This document shows positions 43,691 to 52,470 of a DNA stretch of 64,000 nucleotides, piece by piece. The notes beneath the pieces are model-generated. The model saw only the letters and a program-made list of their open reading frames with translations, ran no database searches and had not been told where the DNA came from. The translations under genes and the position numbers were made by a program. The stretch's first letter is position 1. Every line of letters begins with the position of its first letter. Origin of the DNA: DAOUJW01 sp034421015 (GTDB lineage: Bacteria > Chloroflexota > Dehalococcoidia > Lucifugimonadales > UBA2985); the NCBI GenBank assembly GCA_034421015.1, contig DAOUKT010000024.1:1-64000 (forward strand), given 5' to 3'.

Positions 43691-45382
43691 ATGAAGCTAA
43701 CGGGAGGACAGATAGTCTGCGAGAGCCTGATAAAAGAGGGTGTTGACATCGTGTTCGGGATTCCGGGGGGAGCCATCCTGCCTCTGTACCAGACCATGTA
43801 CTACTACCCCCAGATCAGGCACATCCTGACGCGCCACGAAGAGGGCGCATCGATGGCGGCCGACGGCTACGCCCGGGTCACCGGCAAGGTGGGCGTGTGC
43901 ATGGCCACCTCCGGCCCGGGAGCGACCAACCTGGTCACCGGCATAACGACGGCACAGATGGACTCCGTGCCAATGGTTGCCATCACCGGACAGGTGTCCA
44001 GGGCGGCCATCGGCAGGGACGCCTTCCAGGAGACCGACGTGACCGGCATCACTCTCCCAGTCACCAAGCACAACTACCTGGTGATGAACGCGAGCGAGAT
44101 TGCGGAGGCTATCAAAGAGGCCTTCTACATCGCCAACACCGGCCGGCCCGGCCCCGTCCTGGTCGACATCCCCAAGGACGTGTTCACGGAGACGGCGGAG
44201 TTCCACTACCCAGACAGCGTCGACCTGCCGGGCTACAAGCCCGTGATGGACGGCCATCCGGCCCAGATCAAGAAGGCGGCGCAGCTTATCGCAGAGGCCA
44301 AGCGCCCCGTGATCCTGGCAGGCCACGGCGTCATCATCTCCCGGGGCTACGACGAGTTGAAGGAACTTGCCGAGAAGGCCCAGATTCCGGTCATCACCAC
44401 CCTGCTGGGCCGCAGCGCCTTCCCCGACGACCACATGCTCTGCGTGGGTATGCCCGGGATGCACGGCGTCGCTTATGCCAGCCTGGCCATCGACGAAGCT
44501 GACCTGGTGATCGGCCTTGGCATGCGCTTTGACGACCGCATTACGGGCAAGATCAGCGCCTTCGCTCCCAACGCCAAGGTGATCCACGTGGACATAGACC
44601 CGGCGGAGATCGACAAGAACGTTCACGCCCACGTGCCCATAGTGGGAGACCTGGCGAGGGTGCTGAGGCAGTTGAACCAGAACGTCCAGCCTGCGACCCA
44701 TCCTGAGTGGCTCAAGCGCATCGACGATCTCAAACAGGACCACCCGTCCCTTCGCATCCGGGAGACTGACAAGCTGCTGCCGCAGTACGTCGTCCGTGAC
44801 CTGTGCGAGGCCACCGACGGCAACGCCATCGTGGTGACCGGCGTCGGCCAGCACCAGATGTGGGCGGCCCAGCACTACGCCCACAAAGAGGCCAACTCAT
44901 TCATCACGTCCGGCGGCCTGGGGTCCATGGGATTCGAGGTGCCCGCGGCAATGGGCGCTCAGCTGGCCCGGCCAGACAAGGTGGTCTGGTCCATCTGCGG
45001 CGACGGCGGATTCCAGATGACAATGTCTGAGCTGGCGACCATCGTGGAGAACAACATTCCGGTCAAGTTCGCCATATTCAACAACGGATACCTGGGCATG
45101 GTGCGCCAGTGGCAGGAGATCTTCTACCAGAAGGACTACTTCTCCACCCACTACACCGGAAACCCGGACTTTGTGAAGCTGGCGGACGCCTTCGGGATGC
45201 CCGGCATAAGGGTGAGCCGACGTGAGGAGTCCATTGAGGCCATACGAGAGGCGATGGCCCACCCCGGGCCCGTCCTGGTGGACTTCATGGTTGAGGACGA
45301 GGAGAACGTCTACCCCATGATTCCCCCCGGAGAGACCGTGGCAGAGCTGATGGAGGAACCCTTCGCAACGGAGTTGAGATGA
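43691..45382 (+). CDS. ilvB: Acetolactate synthase large subunit
   Basis: 563 residues, ThDP-dependent enzyme that joins two pyruvates, or pyruvate and 2-oxobutanoate, at the first common step of valine/leucine/isoleucine synthesis. The catalytic Glu is in RHEEGASMAADGYAR, the FAD-type middle domain follows, and the ThDP motif runs from CGDGGFQM to NNGYLG. ATG 43691 is preceded by GGAGGTGAAGTG. First gene behind the T-box; it overlaps ilvN by 4 nt (ATGA). Confidence 0.97.
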   Translation: MKLTGGQIVCESLIKEGVDIVFGIPGGAILPLYQTMYYYPQIRHILTRHEEGASMAADGYARVTGKVGVCMATSGPGATNLVTGITTAQMDSVPMVAITGQVSRAAIGRDAFQETDVTGITLPVTKHNYLVMNASEIAEAIKEAFYIANTGRPGPVLVDIPKDVFTETAEFHYPDSVDLPGYKPVMDGHPAQIKKAAQLIAEAKRPVILAGHGVIISRGYDELKELAEKAQIPVITTLLGRSAFPDDHMLCVGMPGMHGVAYASLAIDEADLVIGLGMRFDDRITGKISAFAPNAKVIHVDIDPAEIDKNVHAHVPIVGDLARVLRQLNQNVQPATHPEWLKRIDDLKQDHPSLRIRETDKLLPQYVVRDLCEATDGNAIVVTGVGQHQMWAAQHYAHKEANSFITSGGLGSMGFEVPAAMGAQLARPDKVVWSICGDGGFQMTMSELATIVENNIPVKFAIFNNGYLGMVRQWQEIFYQKDYFSTHYTGNPDFVKLADAFGMPGIRVSRREESIEAIREAMAHPGPVLVDFMVEDEENVYPMIPPGETVAELMEEPFATELR

Positions 45383-45942
45383 CAACACGCATGAGTGAGC
45401 ACACGATTGTAGCCCTGGTCCACGACAAGCCGGGCGTCCTAAACAGGGTCGCCAGCATGTTCCGCCGGCGCGGGTTCAACATCTCAAGCCTGGCCGTGGG
45501 CAATAGCGAGACCAACGGCTTCTCCCGCATGACCTTCGTAGTTGACGGGGACGAGGCGACTGTCGACCAGATAACCAAGCAGCTCTACAAGCTGATAGAC
45601 GTGGTCAAGGTCTCGGACATCTCCGAGGAGGACGTGGTGGTGCGCGAGCTTGCGCTGATCAAGGTACGCACCACGGCCTCGACGCGGCCTGAGATCCTGC
45701 AGCTGGCGGATATATTCCGCTCCAGCGTGGTTGACGTTTCGCCGGACTCGGTGATACTTGAGGTGACTGGGGACGAAGAGAAGGTGGACTCGCTGATTCG
45801 GATACTCAAGCCCTTCGGCATCCGGGAGGTCATGCGGACCGGCCGCGTGGGCCTGATGCGGGGCATGACCAAGTCCCTGGCTATGGACAATGGCAACCGG
45901 CCCGCCCGGGGCGGCAACGGCAGGACCAACGGCAGAGGTTAG
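45379..45942 (+). CDS. ilvN: Acetolactate synthase small (regulatory) subunit
   Basis: 187 residues: an N-terminal ACT domain (HTIVALVHDKPGVLNRVAS, GFNISSLAVG) and a C-terminal ALS_ss_C domain (IRILKPFGIREVMRTGRVGL). It activates IlvB and carries valine feedback control. The long Gly/Asn/Arg tail is low complexity. Starts at ATG 45379; a second ATG five codons in gives the canonical N-terminus. Confidence 0.96.
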   Translation: MTTRMSEHTIVALVHDKPGVLNRVASMFRRRGFNISSLAVGNSETNGFSRMTFVVDGDEATVDQITKQLYKLIDVVKVSDISEEDVVVRELALIKVRTTASTRPEILQLADIFRSSVVDVSPDSVILEVTGDEEKVDSLIRILKPFGIREVMRTGRVGLMRGMTKSLAMDNGNRPARGGNGRTNGRG

Positions 45943-45966
45943 AGAGCTGTAAGGAGGCGCCAAGAT

Positions 45967-46965
45967 ATGGCCAATGTTTACTACGAAAATGATGCAGACC
46001 TTTCTCTGCTGGACGGCAGAACCGTTGGGGTCATCGGCTACGGGAGCCAGGGGCACGCCCACGCCCTGAGCCTCAAGGACAGCGGCGTCGACGTTGTGGT
46101 GGGACTGTACGAGGGCAGCTCAAGCTGGCCCAGGGCCGAGGAGGCCGGCCTCAGAGTCGCCGCCGTGTCGGACGTCGCTCAGCAGGCGGACATGATGATG
46201 ATGCTGGTGCCGGACCACCTCCAGTCGAGGATCTACCGGGAGTCCATCCAGCCGCATCTCGCGGAGGGCAAGACCCTCATGTTCGCCCACGGCTTCAACA
46301 TACACTACCAGCAGATAGTCCCGCCCACGCAGGTGGACGTGTCAATGGTGGCGCCCAAGGCCCCCGGACACCGAATGCGTGAGATTTTCACACGAGGCTC
46401 AGGCGTGCCGGGCCTGCTGGCCATTCACCAGGACGCCTCCGGCAAGGCCAAGGACAACGCCCTGGCCTACGCCAAGGGGGTCGGGTGCACCCGCGCCGGA
46501 GTGCTGGACACAACCTTCAAAGAAGAGACGGAGACCGACCTCTTCGGGGAGCAGACCATCCTCTGCGGCGGCGTTGCGGCCCTGATCAAGGCCGGTTTCG
46601 AGACCCTGGTGGAGGCCGGCTACCAGCCGGAGTCCGCCTACTTCGAGTGCCTCCACGAGCTCAAGCTCATTGTAGACCTCATCTACCAGGGCGGCCTGGG
46701 CTACATGCGATACTCCGTCAGCGATACGGCGGAGTACGGCGACTACAGCCGCGGGCCTCGTGTCATTGACGAGCACGTCAAGGAGAATATGAAGCTCATC
46801 CTTGAGGACATCCAGAACGGCTCCTTCGCCCGCGAGTGGATCGCTGAGAACGACGAGGGCCGGCCGCGCTTCAACCGCATGCGGCAGGAGGACGCCAACC
46901 ATTCCATTGAGAAGGTGGGCAAGGAACTACGCGGCCTGATGGGTTTCTTGAAGGACGCGGATTAA
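45967..46965 (+). CDS. ilvC: Ketol-acid reductoisomerase
   Basis: 332-residue class I enzyme. The NADPH-binding loop is GVIGYGSQGHAHALSL and the knotted C-terminal domain has the conserved FKEETETDLFGEQ and ECLHELKLIVDL. It converts acetolactate or acetohydroxybutyrate to the dihydroxy acid. AAGGAGGCGCC precedes ATG 45967; the gap to ilvN is 24 nt. Confidence 0.97.
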   Translation: MANVYYENDADLSLLDGRTVGVIGYGSQGHAHALSLKDSGVDVVVGLYEGSSSWPRAEEAGLRVAAVSDVAQQADMMMMLVPDHLQSRIYRESIQPHLAEGKTLMFAHGFNIHYQQIVPPTQVDVSMVAPKAPGHRMREIFTRGSGVPGLLAIHQDASGKAKDNALAYAKGVGCTRAGVLDTTFKEETETDLFGEQTILCGGVAALIKAGFETLVEAGYQPESAYFECLHELKLIVDLIYQGGLGYMRYSVSDTAEYGDYSRGPRVIDEHVKENMKLILEDIQNGSFAREWIAENDEGRPRFNRMRQEDANHSIEKVGKELRGLMGFLKDAD

Positions 46966-46991
46966 AGTTCCATGTCATGAGGTAATTGTAA

Positions 46992-47429
46992 ATGGCGCGC
47001 GGAGAAATAGCAGACCGAATCCGTGACTACCTAAAAAATGAGGTTGAAGTTGCCCGCGGAGATGGGGGACAGTACATAAAGTTTCGCGCCGGAGACATAA
47101 GCAAGGCTCTTAAGGCTCTTGGTGTAGGGAATGCCCAAGTCTGCAATGTGCTCAAGGGCAAGCAGTTTCATTCTCAGGCAAGGGTGAAACTCCTAAAGGA
47201 CAAGACAACGGGGCCCCCAAGTGGTATGGGTGGAAACGTCGTGTGCCATTACGAAATATTGGGACAGGTGGCAACGGCAGAGGATTTGGAACGGGATGCG
47301 CCTGAGCCGCTGCGCCAGCAAATTCTTGGCCTGACGCCTGCCGAGTTCCAGGAGTTGACTCGCTATTATTGGATGAACAAGGGATTCTCCAAAGCGGAAA
47401 TAAATGTTACCCTGAGTATGACAGTGTAA
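46992..47429 (+). CDS. Hypothetical protein between ilvC and leuA
   Basis: 145 residues, not recognised. The N-terminal ADRIRDYLKNEVEV and FRAGDISKALKALGVGNAQVCNVL look like a winged-helix or similar nucleic-acid-binding arrangement; the C-terminus has LTPAEFQELTRYYWMNKGFS. Base composition is lower in GC than ilvC and leuA. ATG 46992 has only a weak GAGG upstream. Probably an insert into the ilv-leu operon; a DNA-binding role is a guess. Confidence 0.6.
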   Translation: MARGEIADRIRDYLKNEVEVARGDGGQYIKFRAGDISKALKALGVGNAQVCNVLKGKQFHSQARVKLLKDKTTGPPSGMGGNVVCHYEILGQVATAEDLERDAPEPLRQQILGLTPAEFQELTRYYWMNKGFSKAEINVTLSMTV

Positions 47430-47475
47430 ATCAGCGCCTGACCATTCGCTCAGGCCATTAGGAGCATATTCAGAA

Positions 47476-47691
47476 ATGACTACAACTCAGGAAGCGCCAG
47501 AGGGTGAGCGCCTGGCGAGGCTGGAAGCAACCACAGAGGCAGTTGTTCGTGAGGTCGGCCTCATCAGGCAAGACATTCGTGATCTCGACAACAAGGTGCG
47601 TACCTACTTTCTCTGGACATTGGGAACCCTTGTTGGTATATTGGCCCCGTCCATTATAGGGCTGATAGTCACTCTAATCCTGAAGGCGTAG
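47476..47691 (+). CDS. Small membrane protein with coiled-coil start
   Basis: 71 residues: an amphipathic helix (RLARLEATTEAVVREVGLIRQDIRD; shortened) followed by one strong membrane helix near the C-terminus (LGTLVGILAPSIIGLIVTLI). The layout resembles haemolysin XhlA or phage holin-associated proteins. It follows the 145-residue gene by 46 bp and may be cotransferred with it. AGGAGC lies upstream of ATG 47476. Confidence 0.6.
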   Translation: MTTTQEAPEGERLARLEATTEAVVREVGLIRQDIRDLDNKVRTYFLWTLGTLVGILAPSIIGLIVTLILKA

Positions 47692-47926
47692 CAGAGAGAT
47701 AGAGAAATGAACGGCTCGGAGGTATCTCACGTAGTCCGCCAGAAGGGACGGCTTATGGCAATGGTCGTCTCGGCGGACTGCGTTGTCCTTTAGTCTCTCC
47801 CAGATTCCCTGGCGCATCTTTGCTCGATAGACGCGCGCGTCCCACTCAGGAACCAATCCTCAGACGCACGCGCAACCCAAATCAAGCTCCCACCCATGCT
47901 GGGAGGAGACAAAGGAGAGACCGGAA

Positions 47927-49471
47927 ATGCCCGACGATAAGGTGATCATCTTCGATACCACGCTGCGAGACGGCGAGCAGGCCGCCGGCGCAGCCATGAC
48001 CCTCGATGAGAAGGTAGCAATAGCGAGAAGGCTGGAGCGCCTGCGAGTCGACGTCATAGAGGCCGGGTTCGCCGCCAGCTCACCCGGAGACTTCCTGGCA
48101 GTCCAGACCATCGCCAGAGAGGTCAGAACGCCAACCATCTGCTCCCTCTCCAGGTGCATCCCTGAAGACGTGGACAGAGCTATGGAGGCCCTGAAGGGCG
48201 CCGCCCACCCGCGCATCCACGTCTTCCTGTCCAGCTCGGACATCCAGATACTGCACCAGCTGCGGAAGAACCGGGAGGAGGTCATGGAGATGGCGGTAGC
48301 GGCGGTGGAGAGGGCCAAGACCTTCTGCGACGACGTTGAGTTCTCCCCGATGGACGCCACTCGCACACAGCCGGAGTACCTGTACCAGCTTCTGGAGGCG
48401 GCCATCGCCGCGGGGGCCACGACTGTCAACATCCCCGACACCGTGGGCTACGCCATACCGGAGGAGTTCGCCCGTCTGCTGGTCGACATCCAGAAGAACG
48501 TCCCCAACATCGGCAAGGCGGTGCTTTCGGTGCACTGCCACAACGACCTTGGCCTCTCCGTATCCAACAGCCTGGCCGCGGTCAAGGTGGGCGCGCGGCA
48601 GGTGGAGGGCTGCATCAACGGCATCGGAGAGCGGGCTGGGAACGCCTCCCTGGAAGAGGTGATAATGAGCCTGGCCACCCGCAAGGACTACTTCGGGGTG
48701 GAGATCGGGATAGACACCACGGAGCTGTACCCCACAAGCCGCCTGGTCAGCGACGTCACGGGCTTCGCCGTGCAGGCCAACAAGGCCATTGTGGGGCAGA
48801 ACGCCTTCCGCCACGCCTCCGGCATTCACCAGGACGGCGTGCTCAAGGAGCGCACCACCTTTGAGATAATGGACCCCCAGGCCGTCGGCATTCCCAGCAA
48901 CTCCCTGGTGCTTGGCAAGCTGAGCGGCCGCGCCGGGCTCAGGGCAAGGCTTGAGGAGCTGGGCTACCACCTGGACCAGGACGACCTGAACTCGGTCTTT
49001 GAGGAGTTCAAGAACCTGGCCGACAAGAAGCGAGAGGTGGACGACCGTGACCTGGAGGCGCTGATGGGCGACCACCGCCGTTCGGAGGTCGAGATCTGCA
49101 AGCTGGACCACGTCCAGGTCTCCTGCGGAGACCACGAGATCGCGACGGCCACCGTCCGCATCATCGATCCCGAAGGCCGCGTCCTCACCGACGCCGGCAC
49201 GGGCACCGGCCCCGTGGACGCAGTCTGCGTCGCCATCAACCGCATCCTCCAGGTGCCCAACTCACTCCAGGAGTTCTCCATTGATTCCATCACGGAGGGC
49301 ACGGACGCCATGGGCGTGGTGACCATACGAATTGCCCGGGACGGCAAGGTGTACACAGGCCGGGGGTCCTCCACGGACATCATAGTCGCCAGCGCAAAGG
49401 CCTACGTCAACGCCCTGAACAAGCTCATGGCGATAGAGGGCATACCGGACACCATCGCGGCCATCAGGTAG
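47927..49471 (+). CDS. leuA: 2-isopropylmalate synthase
   Basis: 514 residues. Acetyl-CoA plus 2-oxoisovalerate to 2-isopropylmalate, the first leucine-specific step. Motifs are FDTTLRDGEQAAG at residues 8-20, metal ligands in SVHCHNDLG, and the C-terminal regulatory (LeuA dimer) domain from about 390. GGAGAGACC precedes ATG 47927. The 235-bp spacer upstream has an inverted repeat GTCCGCC/GGCGGAC (47738-47781 region) but no T-box sequence; it may have its own promoter. Confidence 0.96.
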   Translation: MPDDKVIIFDTTLRDGEQAAGAAMTLDEKVAIARRLERLRVDVIEAGFAASSPGDFLAVQTIAREVRTPTICSLSRCIPEDVDRAMEALKGAAHPRIHVFLSSSDIQILHQLRKNREEVMEMAVAAVERAKTFCDDVEFSPMDATRTQPEYLYQLLEAAIAAGATTVNIPDTVGYAIPEEFARLLVDIQKNVPNIGKAVLSVHCHNDLGLSVSNSLAAVKVGARQVEGCINGIGERAGNASLEEVIMSLATRKDYFGVEIGIDTTELYPTSRLVSDVTGFAVQANKAIVGQNAFRHASGIHQDGVLKERTTFEIMDPQAVGIPSNSLVLGKLSGRAGLRARLEELGYHLDQDDLNSVFEEFKNLADKKREVDDRDLEALMGDHRRSEVEICKLDHVQVSCGDHEIATATVRIIDPEGRVLTDAGTGTGPVDAVCVAINRILQVPNSLQEFSIDSITEGTDAMGVVTIRIARDGKVYTGRGSSTDIIVASAKAYVNALNKLMAIEGIPDTIAAIR

Positions 49472-49490
49472 CGACGGGGGTATTGAGGCT

Positions 49491-49847
49491 GTGGGCACGT
49501 TCAAGAAGACGATAACCATCGCAGGCGCCAACGGCGGACAGTCCCGGGACATAGAGGCCACGGTGGACACCGGCGCCTTCTTCACCACCGCGCCCGCTTC
49601 AATGCTCCGGGAGTTGGGCATTGAGCCCGTGGACACCCGGACGTTCATCGTTGCAGACGGACGGCGCGTTCGCGTGGACATTGGGGAAGCGCGGGTCACC
49701 CTGGACGGCAGAAGCGCATACACTATGGTGGCCTTTGGAGAGGAGGACGCGCCGCCGCTCCTGGGAGCGCTCACGCTGGAGACGTTCATTCTGGCCGTTG
49801 ACCCGGTGGGAGAGCGCCTGGTCCCTATTGAGTTCCTTACGCTCTAA
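49491..49847 (+). CDS. Clan AA (retropepsin-like) aspartic protease
   Basis: 118 residues, one pepsin-like half barrel. The catalytic motif is ATVDTGAFFTT near residue 23, and the second hydrophobic-Gly motif is PLLGALTLETFIL. Such proteins act as homodimers with one Asp from each chain. The typical ending VDPVGERLVPIE is present. GTG 49491 starts 19 nt after the leuA stop. Target unknown. Small accessory protease of this kind are scattered through bacteria and archaea. Confidence 0.82.
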   Translation: MGTFKKTITIAGANGGQSRDIEATVDTGAFFTTAPASMLRELGIEPVDTRTFIVADGRRVRVDIGEARVTLDGRSAYTMVAFGEEDAPPLLGALTLETFILAVDPVGERLVPIEFLTL

Positions 49848-49889
49848 GGACGCAGGGCCCTCCCCTGCCCCGCTATAGTGAGCTTCCCA

Positions 49890-49919
49890 AGCGGGGGCGA
49901 TTCGCGAATCGCCCCCGCT
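49890..49919. repeat. Perfect 30-nt palindrome, second copy
   Basis: AGCGGGGGCGATTCG and its reverse complement, sharing the core GGGGCGATTCGCGAATCGCCCC with 39583-39612. It lies 43 bp behind the protease gene in a 281-bp spacer in which I see no other structure; it could end transcription from leuA. Confidence 0.85.
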
Positions 49920-50128
49920 CACTTTCGCTGGACGTGCCCGCAGCGCATTCCTTACGACTTCATTACAATTTCATTACAGCTACGGATGATTGCTTCTCAC
50001 GCCCGAAATATCGAGTGGAGAGCGGCGCAAAACCCCCGAAATGCTGACGGCTCTCGTTGACGCGCCTCGCCGAAGGCCACTATCATCCTGCTCCAAAGTA
50101 AAGCGCTCTTCCGGCAAGGAGGAACGTC

Positions 50129-51139
50129 ATGCCCAAGTACATTGCGCAACGGCTTCTGACGGGGCTGCTCACAGTCCTCATCGCCTCTGTCTTGATCTTC
50201 GCCATACTCCGCCCTGTTTATGCTTTTGCACCCGAGAGATTCGTAGCGTGTCTGGGAGCTTGTGATTTCACCGATGAGGACCGGAGGAGGCTCAAAGAGA
50301 GCCTTGGACTGGTCGACCCCCTGCACATGCAGTACGTCAGTTGGATTTGGGGCTTCGCTTCAGGGGACTGGGGAGAGTCCATGTTCTCCAGTGAAGGGAT
50401 AAGGGAGGACTGCATCGAAAAGCTGCCAGTGACCCTCCAGCTGGTCGCAATGGCCCAAGCCGTAGCCGTGCTGGTCGGCATACCAGCCGGAGCGCTCATG
50501 GCCCTGAAGAGGCGCTCATGGATAGACCTCATGGGAGGAGTAGTCTCCAGGATGTGGCTCGGATTACCTATTTTCTGGACATCCACCCTGCTCCTGGTGG
50601 GCGGACTCTACTTCCTAGAGTGGAGCCCTGAAGTCGGATACATCCCCCTCCTAGATGACCCAACAGGCAATCTGATCATGTTTGCCTGGCCCGCGTTGGT
50701 CTTGGGCGTTCCCGCTTCCGCCACAGTTGCCGTTATGGTCCGCTCAGCCATGCTCGAGGCTTTGCGCCAGGATGACGTGCAGACTATGACTGAAGCAGAG
50801 GAGAGTTACTCTGTTGCCGTCTTCATCGATACTCTGAGATATACTCTGGCGCCGGCGGTGGTTGCCTCAGGACTCATTTTCCCCGCTGTCGTTGGCGGCG
50901 CGCTGCTGATGGAACTGATCTTCGTACTGGACGGTGTGGGCGACATGTTCACAGAAGCCGCAAACCAGAGGGACCTCCCCGTCATGGAGTATCTCGCCCT
51001 CTTCTTCGCCGTATGGGTGATTGCGGTCAACACACTGGTCGACATCCTGTGCGGCTGGCTGGACCAGGAAGCCCGCTCCACAAGGAAGCCGCCCAGAGAA
51101 GAGTGGAACCATCTGGCAAACCCCGTGCGTCTGGTGTAA
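50129..51139 (+). CDS. ABC transporter permease (DppB family) with decayed coupling loop
   Basis: 336 residues, six helices, with the DppB-type N-terminus KYIAQRLLTGLLTVLIASVLIF. The cytoplasmic EAA loop that couples to the ATPase normally reads like D-Y-I-R-T-A-R-A-K-G-L, as in the next gene; here it is DDVQTMTEAEESYSVAV, lacking the Arg and the conserved Gly. It may be a non-coupling paralogue or inactive. AAGGAGG precedes ATG 50129. The following gene is its close relative; no ATPase is adjacent. Confidence 0.85.
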   Translation: MPKYIAQRLLTGLLTVLIASVLIFAILRPVYAFAPERFVACLGACDFTDEDRRRLKESLGLVDPLHMQYVSWIWGFASGDWGESMFSSEGIREDCIEKLPVTLQLVAMAQAVAVLVGIPAGALMALKRRSWIDLMGGVVSRMWLGLPIFWTSTLLLVGGLYFLEWSPEVGYIPLLDDPTGNLIMFAWPALVLGVPASATVAVMVRSAMLEALRQDDVQTMTEAEESYSVAVFIDTLRYTLAPAVVASGLIFPAVVGGALLMELIFVLDGVGDMFTEAANQRDLPVMEYLALFFAVWVIAVNTLVDILCGWLDQEARSTRKPPREEWNHLANPVRLV

Positions 51140-51170
51140 ACTAGCTCCCAAGTCTCAAAAGAAGGACGCC

Positions 51171-52133
51171 ATGCACAGATATATCGCACAAAGGCTATTG
51201 CAGGGGCTGCTCAGCGCGGTGCTCGTGTCACTGCTGATCTTCGTCATCCTCCGGATAGCGCCCGGAGACGTGGCAATGATGGTGTACACCCAGGGAGACG
51301 AGGGCATTGAGGACATTGACCAGGAGGCTCTGCAGCGGATCAGGGAAAACCTTGGACTGCACAGGCCCCTTCACATGCAGTACCTGGTCTGGGTGCAGGA
51401 CATGGTAACCTTCGACTGGGGCACCTCGTACTTCCACGGAGGAAACGTATTCGAGGACTTCATGCGAAAACTCCCCGTCACGGTGGAGCTGGGGGTCCTG
51501 AGCTTGGCGCTGTCCGTCGCCATCGCGTTCCCAATTGGACTGATAATGGCGTTAAAGCAGGACACATGGAGCGACTACGTCGGCAGGGTTTTCTCCCTTG
51601 GCGGCCTCTCCATACCCAATTTCTGGATTGCGACCATGCTACTGGTCGCAGGGCTATACCTCTTCGGATGGAGCCCGCGCCTGGAATACAGGCACATCTG
51701 GGATGACCCCTTCGGAAACATCAGCCTGATGTTCTGGCCGGCCGTCATCGTGGGCTACAGCTCTACGGCGGTTAAGGCCAGGATGCTCCGCTCCTCCATG
51801 CTGGAGGTGCTGCGGCAGGACTACATCAGGACTGCCCGGGCAAAGGGGTTGAGCGGAATGGTTGTCACCTACCGCCACGCGTTGAGGAACGCAATGCTGC
51901 CCGTTGTGACCATAGTTGGTTTCTCGGTGGCAGCCATCATCGGCGGCTCAGTGATTATGGAGACCATATTCCAGATGCCCGGACTGGGCGCGTACCTGGT
52001 GGCCGGGATGAACAGCCGGGACTACAATATCGTTCAGTCCCTGGTGACATTCTTTGCTATGTGGATCATCCTGATCAACATAGCCGTGGACATCTCCTAC
52101 GCATGGCTGGACCCGCGCATCAGGTTCGATTAG
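51171..52133 (+). CDS. ABC transporter permease (DppB/OppB family)
   Basis: 320 residues with six helices and an intact EAA loop (DYIRTARAKGLSGM, then HALRNAMLPVVTI). It shares its N-terminus (HRYIAQRLLQGLLSAVL) with the upstream gene, so the two arose by tandem duplication. It moves peptides, nickel or sugars together with partners not encoded here. ATG 51171 follows GAAGGACGCC. Classic transporters pair a DppB with a DppC permease; two DppB-like genes in tandem is unusual. Confidence 0.92.
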   Translation: MHRYIAQRLLQGLLSAVLVSLLIFVILRIAPGDVAMMVYTQGDEGIEDIDQEALQRIRENLGLHRPLHMQYLVWVQDMVTFDWGTSYFHGGNVFEDFMRKLPVTVELGVLSLALSVAIAFPIGLIMALKQDTWSDYVGRVFSLGGLSIPNFWIATMLLVAGLYLFGWSPRLEYRHIWDDPFGNISLMFWPAVIVGYSSTAVKARMLRSSMLEVLRQDYIRTARAKGLSGMVVTYRHALRNAMLPVVTIVGFSVAAIIGGSVIMETIFQMPGLGAYLVAGMNSRDYNIVQSLVTFFAMWIILINIAVDISYAWLDPRIRFD

Positions 52134-52160
52134 CGATAGCTGCCAGGCCTGCAATCAAGC

Positions 52161-52198
52161 GCCGCTCGCTCCCTTCGACACGCTCAGGGCGAGCGGCG
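52161..52198. repeat. Single TTCGAC/GAGC hairpin repeat
   Basis: GCCGCTCGCTCCCTTCGAC followed by ACGCTCAGGGCGAGCGGCG: outer arms GCCGCTCGC/GCGAGCGGC pair. Same family as 7017 and 29127. Located 28 bp after the permease stop, so it may stop transcription. Confidence 0.7.
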
Positions 52199-52290
52199 TT
52201 GAGTTTGGCGCTAACAGAATTGCAGCCCACCAGCAGGATTCCTGCCTACGGAGACCTTTGAATAACCACGGCTGAGGCGCGCTCCTCCCG

Positions 52291-52452
52291 ACCATTCCTG
52301 CGGAAGCAGGAATCCATGTGGCCCAATATAGAAGGAAATAGATTCCCGCCCCCGTATCGGGGTACGGGGCAAGCTTCGCGGGAATGACGATAAACGTATT
52401 TCCTCCGGCATGCCGCCTTAGTTGCGCAAAGGTCTCCCTACGCAGGAATGGT
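52291..52452 (-). repeat. Composite two-hairpin intergenic element, copy 3
   Basis: Inverted relative to copy 1. Hairpin ATTCCTGC/GCAGGAAT (52294-52313), spacer with AATATAGAAGGAAATAG, then a hairpin whose loop has gained a nested stem (CCCCGTATCGGGGTACGGGG), the tail GATAAACGTATTTCCTCCGG, and GTTGCGCAAAGGTCTCC. Its left flank (GGAGACCTTTGAATAACCACG, 52249 on) matches the flank of copy 4. It fills most of the 337-bp gap before the acyl-CoA dehydrogenase gene end. Confidence 0.8.
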
Positions 52453-52470
52453 TGTGTGGAGAGCAGCCGG

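Noticed and set aside
43697..44884. Long minus-strand open frame opposite ilvB
   Set aside because: Antisense shadow of a strongly conserved gene; composition typical of GC-rich third codon positions read backwards.
47674..47856. Small minus-strand frame (60 codons) upstream of leuA
   Set aside because: Reads smoothly (for example VPEWDARVYRAKMRQ) but has no ribosome site, no recognised family, and may be a gene fragment at best.
48080..49135. Minus-strand 351-codon frame opposite leuA
   Set aside because: Antisense shadow, no motifs.
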